DNA from: Bacillota bacterium
GTDB lineage: Bacteria; Bacillota; Clostridia; Acetivibrionales; DTU013
Assembly: GCA_023411575.1 (NCBI GenBank)
Contig: JAEYOP010000025.1
Location: 1-32,094 of the forward strand
Reading direction: 5' to 3'
DNA: 32,094 nt
A model generated the notes under the pieces. The model was not told the DNA's origin, searched no databases, and saw only the letters and a program-made list of their open reading frames with translations. A program made the position numbers and the translations under genes. Below, piece by piece: positions 1-6,547 of the stretch (its first letter is position 1; each line of letters starts with the position of its first letter).

Positions 1-51
1 TAAAATACCTATTCCTTTTTTCATCATATCCCCCCTATATTCTTTACCCAT
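1..51 (-). CDS. N-terminal fragment of an unidentified gene, cut by the window edge
   Basis: An open frame on the minus strand runs off the left edge of the window. Two in-frame starts each have a ribosome site: ATG at 51 behind GGGGAT, and ATG at 24 behind AGGGGGGAT. From the inner start the visible protein reads MKKGIGIL, a basic then hydrophobic beginning that could open a signal peptide or membrane segment, but eight residues are too few to say. It is the first gene after the terminator and tRNA-like remnant, so it probably belongs to another transcription unit. Confidence 0.45.
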   Translation of the reverse strand, partial: MGKEYRGDMMKKGIGIL

Positions 52-102
52 AATAAAATCCCCGAACTAAAATACATGAAGCTCGAGGATCTTATCTTAT
101 GG

Positions 103-161
103 AGATGAGGGGACTTGAACCCCTTACTATTATGTGACATTGTCATGCACCAATCCTCATA
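103..161 (-). other. Truncated tRNA-like sequence (3' half of a tRNA)
   Basis: On the minus strand there is a perfect T arm (AGGGG, loop TTCAAGT, CCCCT) followed by CATCTCC and a discriminator A, as in the 3' half of a real tRNA. The expected 5' acceptor GGAGATG is missing: upstream is GAGGATTGG, and no convincing D or anticodon arm forms in the 25 bases before the T arm. Total length is about 59 bases, too short for a tRNA. It may be a decayed phage tRNA or an attachment-site core derived from a host tRNA 3' end. No integrase is visible in the window. Confidence 0.5.
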
Positions 162-199
162 AATAAAAACAAGAGACACTAATTAGTATAGTGTCTCTT
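160..199 (-). terminator. Rho-independent terminator at the end of the leftward operon
   Basis: A perfect 10-bp inverted repeat (AAGAGACACT at 171-180 and AGTGTCTCTT at 190-199, 9-base loop) is followed on the minus strand by GTTTTTATTT. Leftward transcripts through thyX and the DUF1064 nuclease gene should stop here. The left arm and loop also encode the last residues of the small gene at 179-346. Confidence 0.85.
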
Positions 200-346
200 T
201 AATAATGTGTCTATGATTTGTTTTGAATCTTTGTCTAAACTTTCATATGTATCCATAATACTATCCATATATTTATTCACTCCACGTTTTAGCACATCTT
301 CATATTTAATCTTTGATTGCTCTTTAATAATATTCACTCCTTTCAT
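179..346 (-). CDS. Small protein of 55 residues, unknown function
   Basis: Reads MKGVNIIKEQ at the start and ends LLKRHYTN, highly charged and probably helical. The ATG at 346 has no good ribosome site before it, whereas an excellent AAAGGAG at 337-343 lies inside the frame. The best-spaced codons after it are two ATT triplets (331 and 328), so initiation at ATT is possible and would give a 49- or 50-residue product. It follows the DUF1064 nuclease gene by 9 bases. Its 3' end runs into the terminator stem. I do not recognise the family. Confidence 0.6.
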   Translation of the reverse strand: MKGVNIIKEQSKIKYEDVLKRGVNKYMDSIMDTYESLDKDSKQIIDTLLKRHYTN

Positions 347-355
347 CCGTACAGC

Positions 356-934
356 TTATTTTGCTTTTAATGTCTTTTTCCAAACATAGAAAAGTCCATC
401 TATTAATTCAAATTCAAAGTATTTCTCCCAATCACTTATTCCCCATTGTACTTTTTTAGTCTTGCCACCCTTTTTCTTCTTTGGGTTTAGCTTAGTGTAT
501 TTTCCCTTTATTTTAGTGTAAAAATCGTTTTTAGGATTGACACATACAAATTCTCCACCTAGATATAAAGGCAACTTAGAAATAAAATATATAGGTATAT
601 GAGGGTTTTGTGATAATAATAATTTTCGCTTATTCCTTGCTTCAATCTCAACCGATGAATAGCCACTTCCTTTTGTATCTACTAAATAGTAATCACCCAG
701 ATTAGACCATATTCCGTAATCTACTATGTATTCTATTGCTTCCTCTTTACTGTTTTTGTGTTGATTTGGGAAATCTGTTTCAAAACTTTCCACAAGAGTA
801 AATGTGGGATTAACTTTAAAATCTTTAATTTGTTTTTTCTTCTTTGCTTGTTTAAGTTTTAGATAGAAGTCATATTCTGTTTCACTATCAAACTGTATCC
901 CTTCAGCAAAAACCTTTTTACTACGTCTACTCAT
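356..934 (-). CDS. DUF1064 family PD-(D/E)XK-like nuclease
   Basis: Matches the phage DUF1064 pattern, a family related to RecU-type Holliday junction resolvases. The N-terminus has RSKKVFAEGIQFDSETEYDF, the usual KV..GI.FDS.xEa.yy signature. The core motif IVDYGIW...VDTKG gives the D...D-x-K arrangement expected of PD-(D/E)XK nucleases near residues 80-105. The basic C-terminus (KKKKGGKTKK) suits DNA binding. The start at 934 (MSRR) is chosen because AAGG lies just upstream; an ATG at 946 gives four more residues. It overlaps the thyX stop by 8 bases. Likely role is branched-DNA resolution or repair during replication, inferred from the family. Confidence 0.72.
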   Translation of the reverse strand: MSRRSKKVFAEGIQFDSETEYDFYLKLKQAKKKKQIKDFKVNPTFTLVESFETDFPNQHKNSKEEAIEYIVDYGIWSNLGDYYLVDTKGSGYSSVEIEARNKRKLLLSQNPHIPIYFISKLPLYLGGEFVCVNPKNDFYTKIKGKYTKLNPKKKKGGKTKKVQWGISDWEKYFEFELIDGLFYVWKKTLKAK

Positions 935-1583
935 TTGCCTTACCATTTGGGCAATTTGCTTTTTCAGTACAGGTTTTACATTTTGGTTCCATGTACTTGA
1001 CCATTAAATAACCCCACTCATTATCTAAATCCCCAACTTCGCCCATGATTTCTCTTATCATACCCCTAATCTCTTCATATGCCCTTTTGCACAATCTCAT
1101 TTCAGCCAAATGAATCAATGCTCTTAAATTAATCTTTAATACGATTTTGCTAAATAGTCCTAAAGGAAGTATGTTGGCTGAATCTTCTTTTGTAATTCCT
1201 AATTGTAATAATGAATTGTAGTTTTCTAAAATGGTATCCATAGTATCTACATATGTATATAAAGCGTCTTCATTTGCGTATAGTGAAGTTGGAACGTAAT
1301 ACTGAAAATTATCGCTATTATAGGTTATATATCTAGTTGATGCTTGTAACCTAGATGTACCTATAATATGAGTATAGAGTTCTCTAATTGCTCTAGCTGA
1401 GTAACCATCAATTTCAAGTGTTACATCTGCGTACTCAAATACTCTGCCATGATTATCCTCTAAGTTTTTAATTCCTCTATTGTAGTTTTTAACATCATCA
1501 TCAATATCAGAGTTATAACAAACTCCAGCAATCTTACCGATGTGTGTAATTGGATTTTTTGTATAGCTTAATACTCTTATCAT
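927..1583 (-). CDS. thyX: ThyX-like flavin-dependent thymidylate synthase (divergent)
   Basis: ThyX enzymes methylate dUMP to dTMP using FAD, methylene-tetrahydrofolate and NADPH. At 218 residues the length fits. Family landmarks are visible: AGVCYNS near the N-terminus, the substrate loop ending QASTRYITY, ILPLGLFSK, then NLRALIHLAEMRLC and AYEEIRGM, matching the N.R.l.h...R...A..EIR helix of the family. The diagnostic RHR triplet is replaced here by THI (YTHIIGTSRLQ), so either a ThyX subgroup or an enzyme of changed specificity. The C-terminus adds a cysteine-rich tail (CKTCTEKANC) that could bind metal. A good site AAAGGAG precedes the ATG. It groups with dUTPase, NMP kinase and NrdD/G in a dNTP supply pathway. 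Confidence 0.75.
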   Translation of the reverse strand: MIRVLSYTKNPITHIGKIAGVCYNSDIDDDVKNYNRGIKNLEDNHGRVFEYADVTLEIDGYSARAIRELYTHIIGTSRLQASTRYITYNSDNFQYYVPTSLYANEDALYTYVDTMDTILENYNSLLQLGITKEDSANILPLGLFSKIVLKINLRALIHLAEMRLCKRAYEEIRGMIREIMGEVGDLDNEWGYLMVKYMEPKCKTCTEKANCPNGKANE

Positions 1584-1625
1584 GTCATTCTCCTTTTGTT
1601 ATTTTTTAATTATAAAATCGCTGTT

Positions 1626-1799
1626 TTATAATCCATTTTTAATGAGATTTCTTATTTTCATATAAGATATGTATTGCCCTCTAGCCAATCCTTCTAAATA
1701 AATCACATGGTCTTTCCCTAGATACTCCTCTTTTTCAGTATCTAAATTTTCTAACCTAGTTATTTCTTTTTCAATAAAGCTTAATACTTCATCTTTCAT
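1626..1799 (-). CDS. Small acidic protein of 57 residues, unknown function
   Basis: Starts MKDEVLSFIEKEITRLE and ends KIRNLIKNGL, mostly predicted helix with many Glu and Lys. A clear ribosome site GAGGTGGGG precedes the ATG. It lies between thyX and the first ClpP-like protease gene on the same strand. No family recognised. Confidence 0.72.
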   Translation of the reverse strand: MKDEVLSFIEKEITRLENLDTEKEEYLGKDHVIYLEGLARGQYISYMKIRNLIKNGL

Positions 1800-1858
1800 A
1801 ACCCCACCTCACTTTAAATAAAACTTACATTTTAATAGGTTTTTCATTTTTGAAAGCC

Positions 1859-1869
1859 TTGATAGTCAA
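1859..1869. repeat. TTGA-N3-TCAA palindrome, copy 1
   Basis: TTGATAGTCAA, inside a 13-base inverted repeat (CTTGA TAG TCAAG), 12 bases after the stop of the ClpP-like gene at 1881. The same 11-mer, on one strand or the other, recurs at three more gene ends in this window. Confidence 0.6.
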
Positions 1870-1880
1870 GACCTCTAAAT

Positions 1881-2459
1881 TTAAAAACTCTCTATAATTC
1901 CTGTTGCAACCCCTAATTCTAGTAATTCATCATAAAACATCTTATAATCTAACTTCTTTTCTCTAATTTCTGTTAATTTATCTTGTGTGAATTTTGTTCT
2001 TTCAATCATGTATTCTTCAACTTGTTTCTGGCTAATACTAAGATTATCAAAACTCTCTTTTATTTTTTGATATGCTCCATTTAAATAATTTGACATTTGA
2101 TGATACACCATGTTTGTGTGTTTTGTTATATATCTGTTTTTGCCACTTAAAAATATAAATAAGCCACAGCTATGTGCATATCCTGTACAATATGTATCAA
2201 TCTGAGTTTTTGAGTTTAATATAATGTCTACTAAAGACCACATATCATCTACATAACCACCGTTTGAATTTATGTATATTTTGATTGGCTTTCTTTCATA
2301 ACTCTTTTGAGATTGCTCTTTGGATTCGTCCTCTTCTAATAGCCATAACAACCAATAATTTATCTTTGAAATAGTTTCATTGTCTATTCCGTCTTGAATG
2401 TAGAAAATCCTTTTATCCGTGTTGATAAAAACATTATCTCTTGAATTTGAATAACTCAC
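1881..2459 (-). CDS. ClpP-like serine protease, paralogue A
   Basis: ClpP/S14 fold, 192 residues, close to the usual ClpP length. The catalytic triad is readable: Ser97 in GYAHSCG, His120 in MVYHQM, and Asp171 in KKLDYKMF, followed by ELGVATGI as in the EYGLVD helix of ClpP. The oxyanion strand INSNGGYV is at 63-70. The start is GTG behind AAAGAGGTG. It is far from any head gene, so prohead processing is not obvious. With a second ClpP at 3296-3907 it may form a mixed ring, alone or with the host Clp ATPases. That pairing is inference from position. Confidence 0.85.
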   Translation of the reverse strand: MSYSNSRDNVFINTDKRIFYIQDGIDNETISKINYWLLWLLEEDESKEQSQKSYERKPIKIYINSNGGYVDDMWSLVDIILNSKTQIDTYCTGYAHSCGLFIFLSGKNRYITKHTNMVYHQMSNYLNGAYQKIKESFDNLSISQKQVEEYMIERTKFTQDKLTEIREKKLDYKMFYDELLELGVATGIIESF

Positions 2460-2508
2460 TTATTCACCTCTTTCTTTTTTAATAAAACTAAAATTTTAAA
2501 ATAACTGT

Positions 2509-2760
2509 CTATTCTTCATTTTCTATCTCTTTGATACTTACACTTCCACTATCAGCAAAGTTTTCTACAACAGCCTCTAATCCCTCATTCATTAAGTGTT
2601 CTGCTATGTCATTGGCAATATCTATTGCAAAATGTTTCTTGTTTTTGATTTTGAAATATTCTCCATGTATGTCTTCAAACATTTCAGCTAACATATTGGT
2701 GTCAATTTTAATTGTTACATATTCTCTATTTCCTTTTGAAATTACTTGACTCATTTTCAT
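2509..2760 (-). CDS. Hypothetical protein, 83 residues
   Basis: Acidic protein beginning MKMSQVISKGNREY with a helical stretch near IDIANDIAEHLMNEGLE and a charged end. Ribosome site AAAAGGAG. The second ATG at 2754 is also possible. It sits between the two ClpP-like genes, so a role as adaptor or substrate could be tested, but nothing in the sequence shows it. No family recognised. Confidence 0.72.
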   Translation of the reverse strand: MKMSQVISKGNREYVTIKIDTNMLAEMFEDIHGEYFKIKNKKHFAIDIANDIAEHLMNEGLEAVVENFADSGSVSIKEIENEE

Positions 2761-2796
2761 CTTCTCCTTTTAATTTAATATTTTTTATTATAGTTT

Positions 2797-3063
2797 CTAA
2801 ACAAGTGAGCCGTCGATTAATATTAACGTTGTGGATTCATTTTTTATGGCACAAGTTAAATCGTACAAGGCTTCTTTGTAATCATCTACATTTTCTTCTA
2901 ATTGTAGTAATCTTGTTCTCACGTCTTCTTCAGTAATTTCGTTTGGAAAGCAGTCATCATCTATGTCACAAACCACTTCGTCGTAATGTTGTAAGGCATC
3001 TTCCTCTGTTTTTGCACAGATTAGTGCGTAATAGGGAGCGTCGTTAAACTCATAAAATTTCAT
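2797..3063 (-). CDS. Hypothetical protein, 88 residues
   Basis: Begins MKFYEFNDAPYYALICAKTE, a small mixed alpha/beta pattern followed by the acidic DIDDDCFPNEITEEDV. Similar short proteins beginning 'MK.yEFND..YYALI.A.teeeA' are familiar from Firmicute phages but have no known function. The start was moved seven codons inward to 3063 because GAGAGAGGAT stands correctly before that ATG and inside the longer frame. It lies between the ClpP paralogues. Confidence 0.75.
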   Translation of the reverse strand: MKFYEFNDAPYYALICAKTEEDALQHYDEVVCDIDDDCFPNEITEEDVRTRLLQLEENVDDYKEALYDLTCAIKNESTTLILIDGSLV

Positions 3064-3083
3064 TTTCTTATCCTCTCTCTTCA

Positions 3084-3245
3084 TTAAATTTGATTTTTAA
3101 TTATATAGTCTTTAGTTGAATATCCGTAGTTTCCTAAGTTGTTGATGTAGATGTATAAACCACTAACATCATCATAATTTACTACTTTACATATCATTCC
3201 TTTGACACGTCCATTAAATGATACACCTGTTAATACCTTGTGCAA
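3084..3245 (-). CDS. Small protein of 53 residues, TTG start, unknown function
   Basis: Reads MHKVLTGVSFNGRVKGMICK then beta-rich residues ending IIKNQI; the pattern suggests a small beta-barrel. TTG at 3245 is preceded by AAAGGATG at good spacing. The stop is 20 bases before the next gene's start. It directly follows ClpP paralogue B. No family recognised. Confidence 0.68.
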   Translation of the reverse strand: MHKVLTGVSFNGRVKGMICKVVNYDDVSGLYIYINNLGNYGYSTKDYIIKNQI

Positions 3246-3295
3246 TTTTGTCACATCCTTTCAGTTTAAATAAGATTCCACTTTTAAACTATGTA

Positions 3296-3907
3296 TTACA
3301 TCATTTCATCAATAAATCCATATTCAATAGCTTCTTCTACTGTCATACTAAAATCTTCGGCGTCTTTAAATATCTTGTTAATACGTTTTTCTGTAAGTTT
3401 GGTTTTTTCGAGTAGTTGTTTTTTCATATGCACCCAGTCATTTTCTATAATGCTAATCAAATCCTTTAAATCCGCTACACTTAAATATTCATTAGATGTA
3501 AGCAAAGGCGGATGATACATCAATCTGCTGTACTTCCTAGCATATCTATTAGTGCAACATAGTAAAATCATACACGCTCCACTCATACATTTTGTCTTAG
3601 CAAACCCGTTGACCACAATTCCTTCATTTTGCAATTCCTCAATTTGTGCCATTACGGAAAGCGTAGCTGTCAAACTTCCACCATAACTATTAAGATGAAT
3701 ATTTAGCTCTGTAAAATTTCCTTCTCTATTTTTCATATCATCAATAATAGTCTCAAATATTACGCCATCGTCTTCAACAATATTTCCGTTAAAATAAATA
3801 TCATATGTATCTTGGCTAAACTCTAAGTGTGTACATTCTTCTTTCTCATTCTTTTCTTCATCTTCTACATACTTGTTTGGAATCGCTAACCATTTTGTTT
3901 TATTCAT
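3296..3907 (-). CDS. ClpP-like serine protease, paralogue B
   Basis: Second S14 (ClpP) protein, 203 residues. Triad: Ser109 in CMSGACM, His132 in LMYHPP, Asp185 in AEDFSMTVEEAIEYGFID, with oxyanion loop HLNSYGG at 71-77. The Ser-His spacing of 23 residues equals that of paralogue A (both two less than E. coli ClpP), which supports common ancestry. The first 30 residues form an acidic extension (VEDEEKNEKEE) absent from A. Overall identity with A looks low, so the duplication is old or the two were acquired separately. Both triads are intact, so both should be active. Confidence 0.85.
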   Translation of the reverse strand: MNKTKWLAIPNKYVEDEEKNEKEECTHLEFSQDTYDIYFNGNIVEDDGVIFETIIDDMKNREGNFTELNIHLNSYGGSLTATLSVMAQIEELQNEGIVVNGFAKTKCMSGACMILLCCTNRYARKYSRLMYHPPLLTSNEYLSVADLKDLISIIENDWVHMKKQLLEKTKLTEKRINKIFKDAEDFSMTVEEAIEYGFIDEMM

Positions 3908-3934
3908 TCAATCACTCTTTCGTTATATTTTAGT

Positions 3935-4213
3935 TTATAATTCTTCACTATGTATCTTTTCCAATACCTTTCTGAGCATATGTGTGTCTTTAAAAACAAT
4001 TCCTTTCAAACCATACTTCTCCACATTATTATTGAAATGCACAGACATAATTCTATATTTGTTTTGGATTACGGTAGCTTCATCTAGTGTGACTATGCAA
4101 CACTTAGTAGCCGTTATATTGTTTTCGTCCATCATCACAGAAAATTTTTGGTTATCTCTTGGATTTATTCTTGTATTTCCTCCACAATCAAAGGTAGAAA
4201 CAAACTTATGCAT
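3935..4213 (-). CDS. Hypothetical protein, 92 residues
   Basis: Begins MHKFVSTFDCGGNTRINPRD and contains a long central segment with alternating hydrophobics (CIVTLDEATVI, RIMSVHF). Its ATG overlaps the stop of the upstream gene as TAATG, so it is translationally coupled to it. No family recognised. Confidence 0.72.
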   Translation of the reverse strand: MHKFVSTFDCGGNTRINPRDNQKFSVMMDENNITATKCCIVTLDEATVIQNKYRIMSVHFNNNVEKYGLKGIVFKDTHMLRKVLEKIHSEEL

Positions 4214-4410
4214 TACTTCACACCTTTCATGATTTGGTGGTCACGCAATTCATATTCAACATTCAAATAGTATTTGCCATTTTTATATGTAGGCATTGGG
4301 TCACGTTTGAAATACATTAAACACTTAGCGTATGATTTTACAAAAATATCAATTTCTAACTCAATATCTTCTACTTTACTAGCACTAAATATATCTTTAA
4401 TTTTAATCAC
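4213..4410 (-). CDS. Hypothetical protein, 65 residues
   Basis: Charged protein beginning MIKIKDIFSASKVEDIELE and ending YELRDHQIMKGVK. The GTG start overlaps the stop of the HAD gene (TAGTG), and AAAGG is only two bases before it; the next codon, ATT, is five bases from AAAGG, a better spacing. Coupled to both neighbours. No family recognised. Confidence 0.65.
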   Translation of the reverse strand: MIKIKDIFSASKVEDIELEIDIFVKSYAKCLMYFKRDPMPTYKNGKYYLNVEYELRDHQIMKGVK

Positions 4411-5024
4411 TACCTTTCTAAGTAATTTGCATATTCAATAAGATAATCTTCTAATTCTTCATTCCACTCTGTTGCTACTTTATGGATTTCTTGTTTCTCT
4501 AATAGTGATTCATGCCCTTGTTGCCAAGATAGTATGTCTCCGTAAGGTTGGTACATTATGCGTAAACAATCTACTGTGCTTAATAAAGCCGACAGATTAT
4601 CGTCTATAATTACACCACCTACGCAACATGATTTATCTATTGAATGTGCTTTTCCTATTTGCTCTAATAATATAAAGTTTTCTTCTGGTACGAATGGAAA
4701 ATTTTCTTTTAGCCACTCACGTTTTAGTCTTAGATTTTCTACACTACCAACGCTTACAAAATAGATGTCGTAGTATTTTGATAGGTTAAATACAGTTCTC
4801 AAACAACGCTTATATGGTCTTGCTAATTCAAAAAATCTTTCCATTTCAAATAACTTATGTATAATTTCTTTATCGGGATTATCAAAAACATCTCGGCAAT
4901 TCCAATCCTTTGTCTTATAAGCACTAGGCTTAATGCTTGTGATTTCTTCATACATCATAGGAAGAATTTCGTTGGTGGGAATTATTGTGTTGTCTACATC
5001 TATATATAACTTAACTTTACTCAA
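4410..5024 (-). CDS. HAD-superfamily 5'(3')-deoxyribonucleotidase-like phosphatase
   Basis: HAD motif I is DVDNT (Asp9 nucleophile, Asp11 acid/base). Motif II is VSVGS around residue 95, and motif IV is IIDDN around residue 140. Size and layout match the cytosolic/mitochondrial dNT (NT5C) family that removes phosphate from dNMPs. In this operon it could limit unwanted dNMPs or supply nucleosides for salvage. It starts with TTG and overlaps the end of the kinase gene by 8 bases, so a dNMP phosphatase and a dNMP kinase are produced together. That pairing recalls phages that exclude one canonical nucleotide, but no base-modifying enzyme is otherwise evident. Confidence 0.75.
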   Translation of the reverse strand: MSKVKLYIDVDNTIIPTNEILPMMYEEITSIKPSAYKTKDWNCRDVFDNPDKEIIHKLFEMERFFELARPYKRCLRTVFNLSKYYDIYFVSVGSVENLRLKREWLKENFPFVPEENFILLEQIGKAHSIDKSCCVGGVIIDDNLSALLSTVDCLRIMYQPYGDILSWQQGHESLLEKQEIHKVATEWNEELEDYLIEYANYLER

Positions 5025-5604
5025 TACCCATTTCTCCCTTCATTAAACTAAGAATTAAACTAGCACAGCCTTTAAGTGAATGTGAGCCATCATTAACAAT
5101 TTCATAGTTATATTTAAAATGTTTAAAGGTGTCATAATCTCTAGTAAATCTACTATCTACATCGTCTACGGTAGCACCTCGGCTTATGTATCTTTCTTTT
5201 CTGATTTCGTCGGGGCAAGTGATGTAGAAAACTACAATCTCATCCTTATATTGTTGTCTTAGTTGTGAAATGCCGATTGGTTCTTTGATGGCTAACATGC
5301 TACTATTCATTAAATCAATATCAGATTTCTTAGTGAAATATATCCAGTTTTCTTTTACACTGTCAATCCTAAATGAGTTATATTCGGCTATTTCGTTATT
5401 TTTATATGATAAATCAAAGTCATGTAGAGTTGAAAAATTATAGTCTACGCCTTGTTGTTCCCCTTTTCTTGCTTTTCGTGTAGTATTAGAAATTAGTCTT
5501 TTGATTGGCAATCCTTGTTGTGTTATCTTATCATATAGTAGTTTTTCTATTGTAGTTTTGCCAGAAGCCGATTGTCCAGCCAATATGAATAACTTATTTT
5601 TCAT
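5017..5604 (-). CDS. Guanylate-kinase-like (d)NMP kinase
   Basis: P-loop GQSASGKT at residues 10-17, then the guanylate kinase signature SNTTRKARKGEQQGVDYNF, matching S.TTR..R.GE..G.dY.F of Gmk. A later segment, RKERYISRGATVDDVDSRF, is the lid and base-binding region. At 195 residues it is the usual length. Substrate may be (d)GMP or a broader set of dNMPs as in some phage kinases; the sequence alone does not decide. It is the first gene after a promoter with a large inverted repeat (5629-5665), so this unit (kinase, HAD, downstream ClpPs and thyX) probably has its own control. Ribosome site AAAGGAGAG. Confidence 0.82.
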   Translation of the reverse strand: MKNKLFILAGQSASGKTTIEKLLYDKITQQGLPIKRLISNTTRKARKGEQQGVDYNFSTLHDFDLSYKNNEIAEYNSFRIDSVKENWIYFTKKSDIDLMNSSMLAIKEPIGISQLRQQYKDEIVVFYITCPDEIRKERYISRGATVDDVDSRFTRDYDTFKHFKYNYEIVNDGSHSLKGCASLILSLMKGEMGIE

Positions 5605-5628
5605 TATTTTCTCTCCTTTCTAATTTAT

Positions 5629-5665
5629 AGTATATACTATTGACCATTATAAATCAATAGTATAT
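5629..5665 (-). promoter_or_regulatory. Promoter with overlapping 12-bp operator-like inverted repeat
   Basis: Leftward promoter: -35 TTGATT (5652-5657), 17-base spacer, -10 TATACT (5629-5634). A perfect 12-bp inverted repeat (ATATACTATTGA, 10 bases, TCAATAGTATAT; 5632-5643 and 5654-5665) covers the -35 and runs into the -10, an arrangement expected for a repressor operator. Upstream is the motif TAAAATATAACAAAT also found before two other promoters. Confidence 0.75.
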
Positions 5666-5681
5666 TTGTTATATTTTACTG

Positions 5682-6113
5682 TTATCTTATTCCCGTACTA
5701 CCATGACCACCTCGGTCTTGATTACCCAATACTTCAACTTCTTCAAACTCTACAGATGGCATTTTCTCCACAATTCTAAACTGCCCGATTCTATCATTGA
5801 ATTTGATTACAGTGTCTCTAAGTGCATATGCTGGATAAAACCAATAATCGTTATCTCCATTATATGATTCGTCAATTATGCCACAATGGTTAGTTTGAAT
5901 GATTCCAAAGTTTTTGAATGTGCTACTACGTGGTACTACATGAGCTTCATATCCTTTTGGTAATTCCATTGCAAACCCTAAAGGAACAAGTTTAAATTCA
6001 CCTTGTTTCATAACAATATCTTCTTTACTTGCACATCTAACATCTATGTAATCTCCTATTGCAATTCTACTTAATCTTTCAACATCATTCATATATTTAA
6101 CTCTAATCTTCAT
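5682..6113 (-). CDS. dut: Trimeric dUTPase (dUTP diphosphatase)
   Basis: Hydrolyses dUTP to dUMP and pyrophosphate, keeping uracil out of DNA and feeding ThyX. All five family motifs are present in 143 residues: IDVRCA (motif 1, near 23-28), PRSSTF (motif 2, 61-66), GIIDESYNGD (motif 3, 78-87), DRIGQFRI (motif 4) and DRGGHGSTG (motif 5, 133-141), the glycine-rich arm that closes over the neighbouring subunit. Start has AGAGGAG at normal spacing. It overlaps the upstream membrane-protein gene by 11 bases. Confidence 0.9.
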   Translation of the reverse strand: MKIRVKYMNDVERLSRIAIGDYIDVRCASKEDIVMKQGEFKLVPLGFAMELPKGYEAHVVPRSSTFKNFGIIQTNHCGIIDESYNGDNDYWFYPAYALRDTVIKFNDRIGQFRIVEKMPSVEFEEVEVLGNQDRGGHGSTGIR

Positions 6114-6318
6114 CTACAATATCTCCTCTTTCTTCATAACAATCATCTATTACTTGATTAACTTCGTCTACCACTGTGTTTAATACAATTGCATTATTTT
6201 GTACTATATTAGCTAATTCGTTATGTTTCACTTTATAATTAAATACTTCCACTTCCATTTTGTAACATCTATATATTAATACTGAACATATAATTGCTAT
6301 TAATATTGTTTCAATCAC
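6103..6318 (-). CDS. Small single-pass membrane protein
   Basis: With the GTG at 6318 (chosen because AAAGG lies nine bases before it) the 71-residue protein begins MIETILIAIICSVLIYRCYK, a transmembrane helix, followed by a hydrophilic acidic domain with an extended helical pattern (NELANIVQNNAIVLNTVVDE). The start overlaps the zinc-ribbon gene's stop. An ATG at 6348 would add ten residues but has no ribosome site. Function unknown. Confidence 0.68.
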   Translation of the reverse strand: MIETILIAIICSVLIYRCYKMEVEVFNYKVKHNELANIVQNNAIVLNTVVDEVNQVIDDCYEERGDIVDED

Positions 6319-6544
6319 TTTTGCCGTCCTTTCTTTTGCATTTACCATTGTATTTGTACTCTATATCTTTTGTTATGGTATTTATAAATTCGTTCCCACA
6401 TTCACGACATATATGTATTTTTGTATTTTTAAATGTATAACAATCCTCTTCGACTTCTTCATCTTTACTATATTCGTGCTTACAATAAGGACACTTAATT
6501 TTAGTGATGTTATCTGATTTCTTGTTTCGACTAGGTAATTTCAT
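6311..6544 (-). CDS. Small zinc-ribbon protein
   Basis: 77 residues with two CxxC pairs, CPYC and CREC, about 25 residues apart, as in a zinc ribbon. The ends are basic (SRNKKSD, KCKRKDGKSD), which suggests nucleic acid binding. Ribosome site GAGGTG. Function not recognised; transcription-factor-like or structural roles are both possible. Confidence 0.72.
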   Translation of the reverse strand: MKLPSRNKKSDNITKIKCPYCKHEYSKDEEVEEDCYTFKNTKIHICRECGNEFINTITKDIEYKYNGKCKRKDGKSD

Positions 6545-6547
6545 AAG

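Noticed and set aside
103..161. Functional tRNA gene
   Set aside because: The 5' acceptor and D/anticodon arms are missing and the length is about 59 bases.
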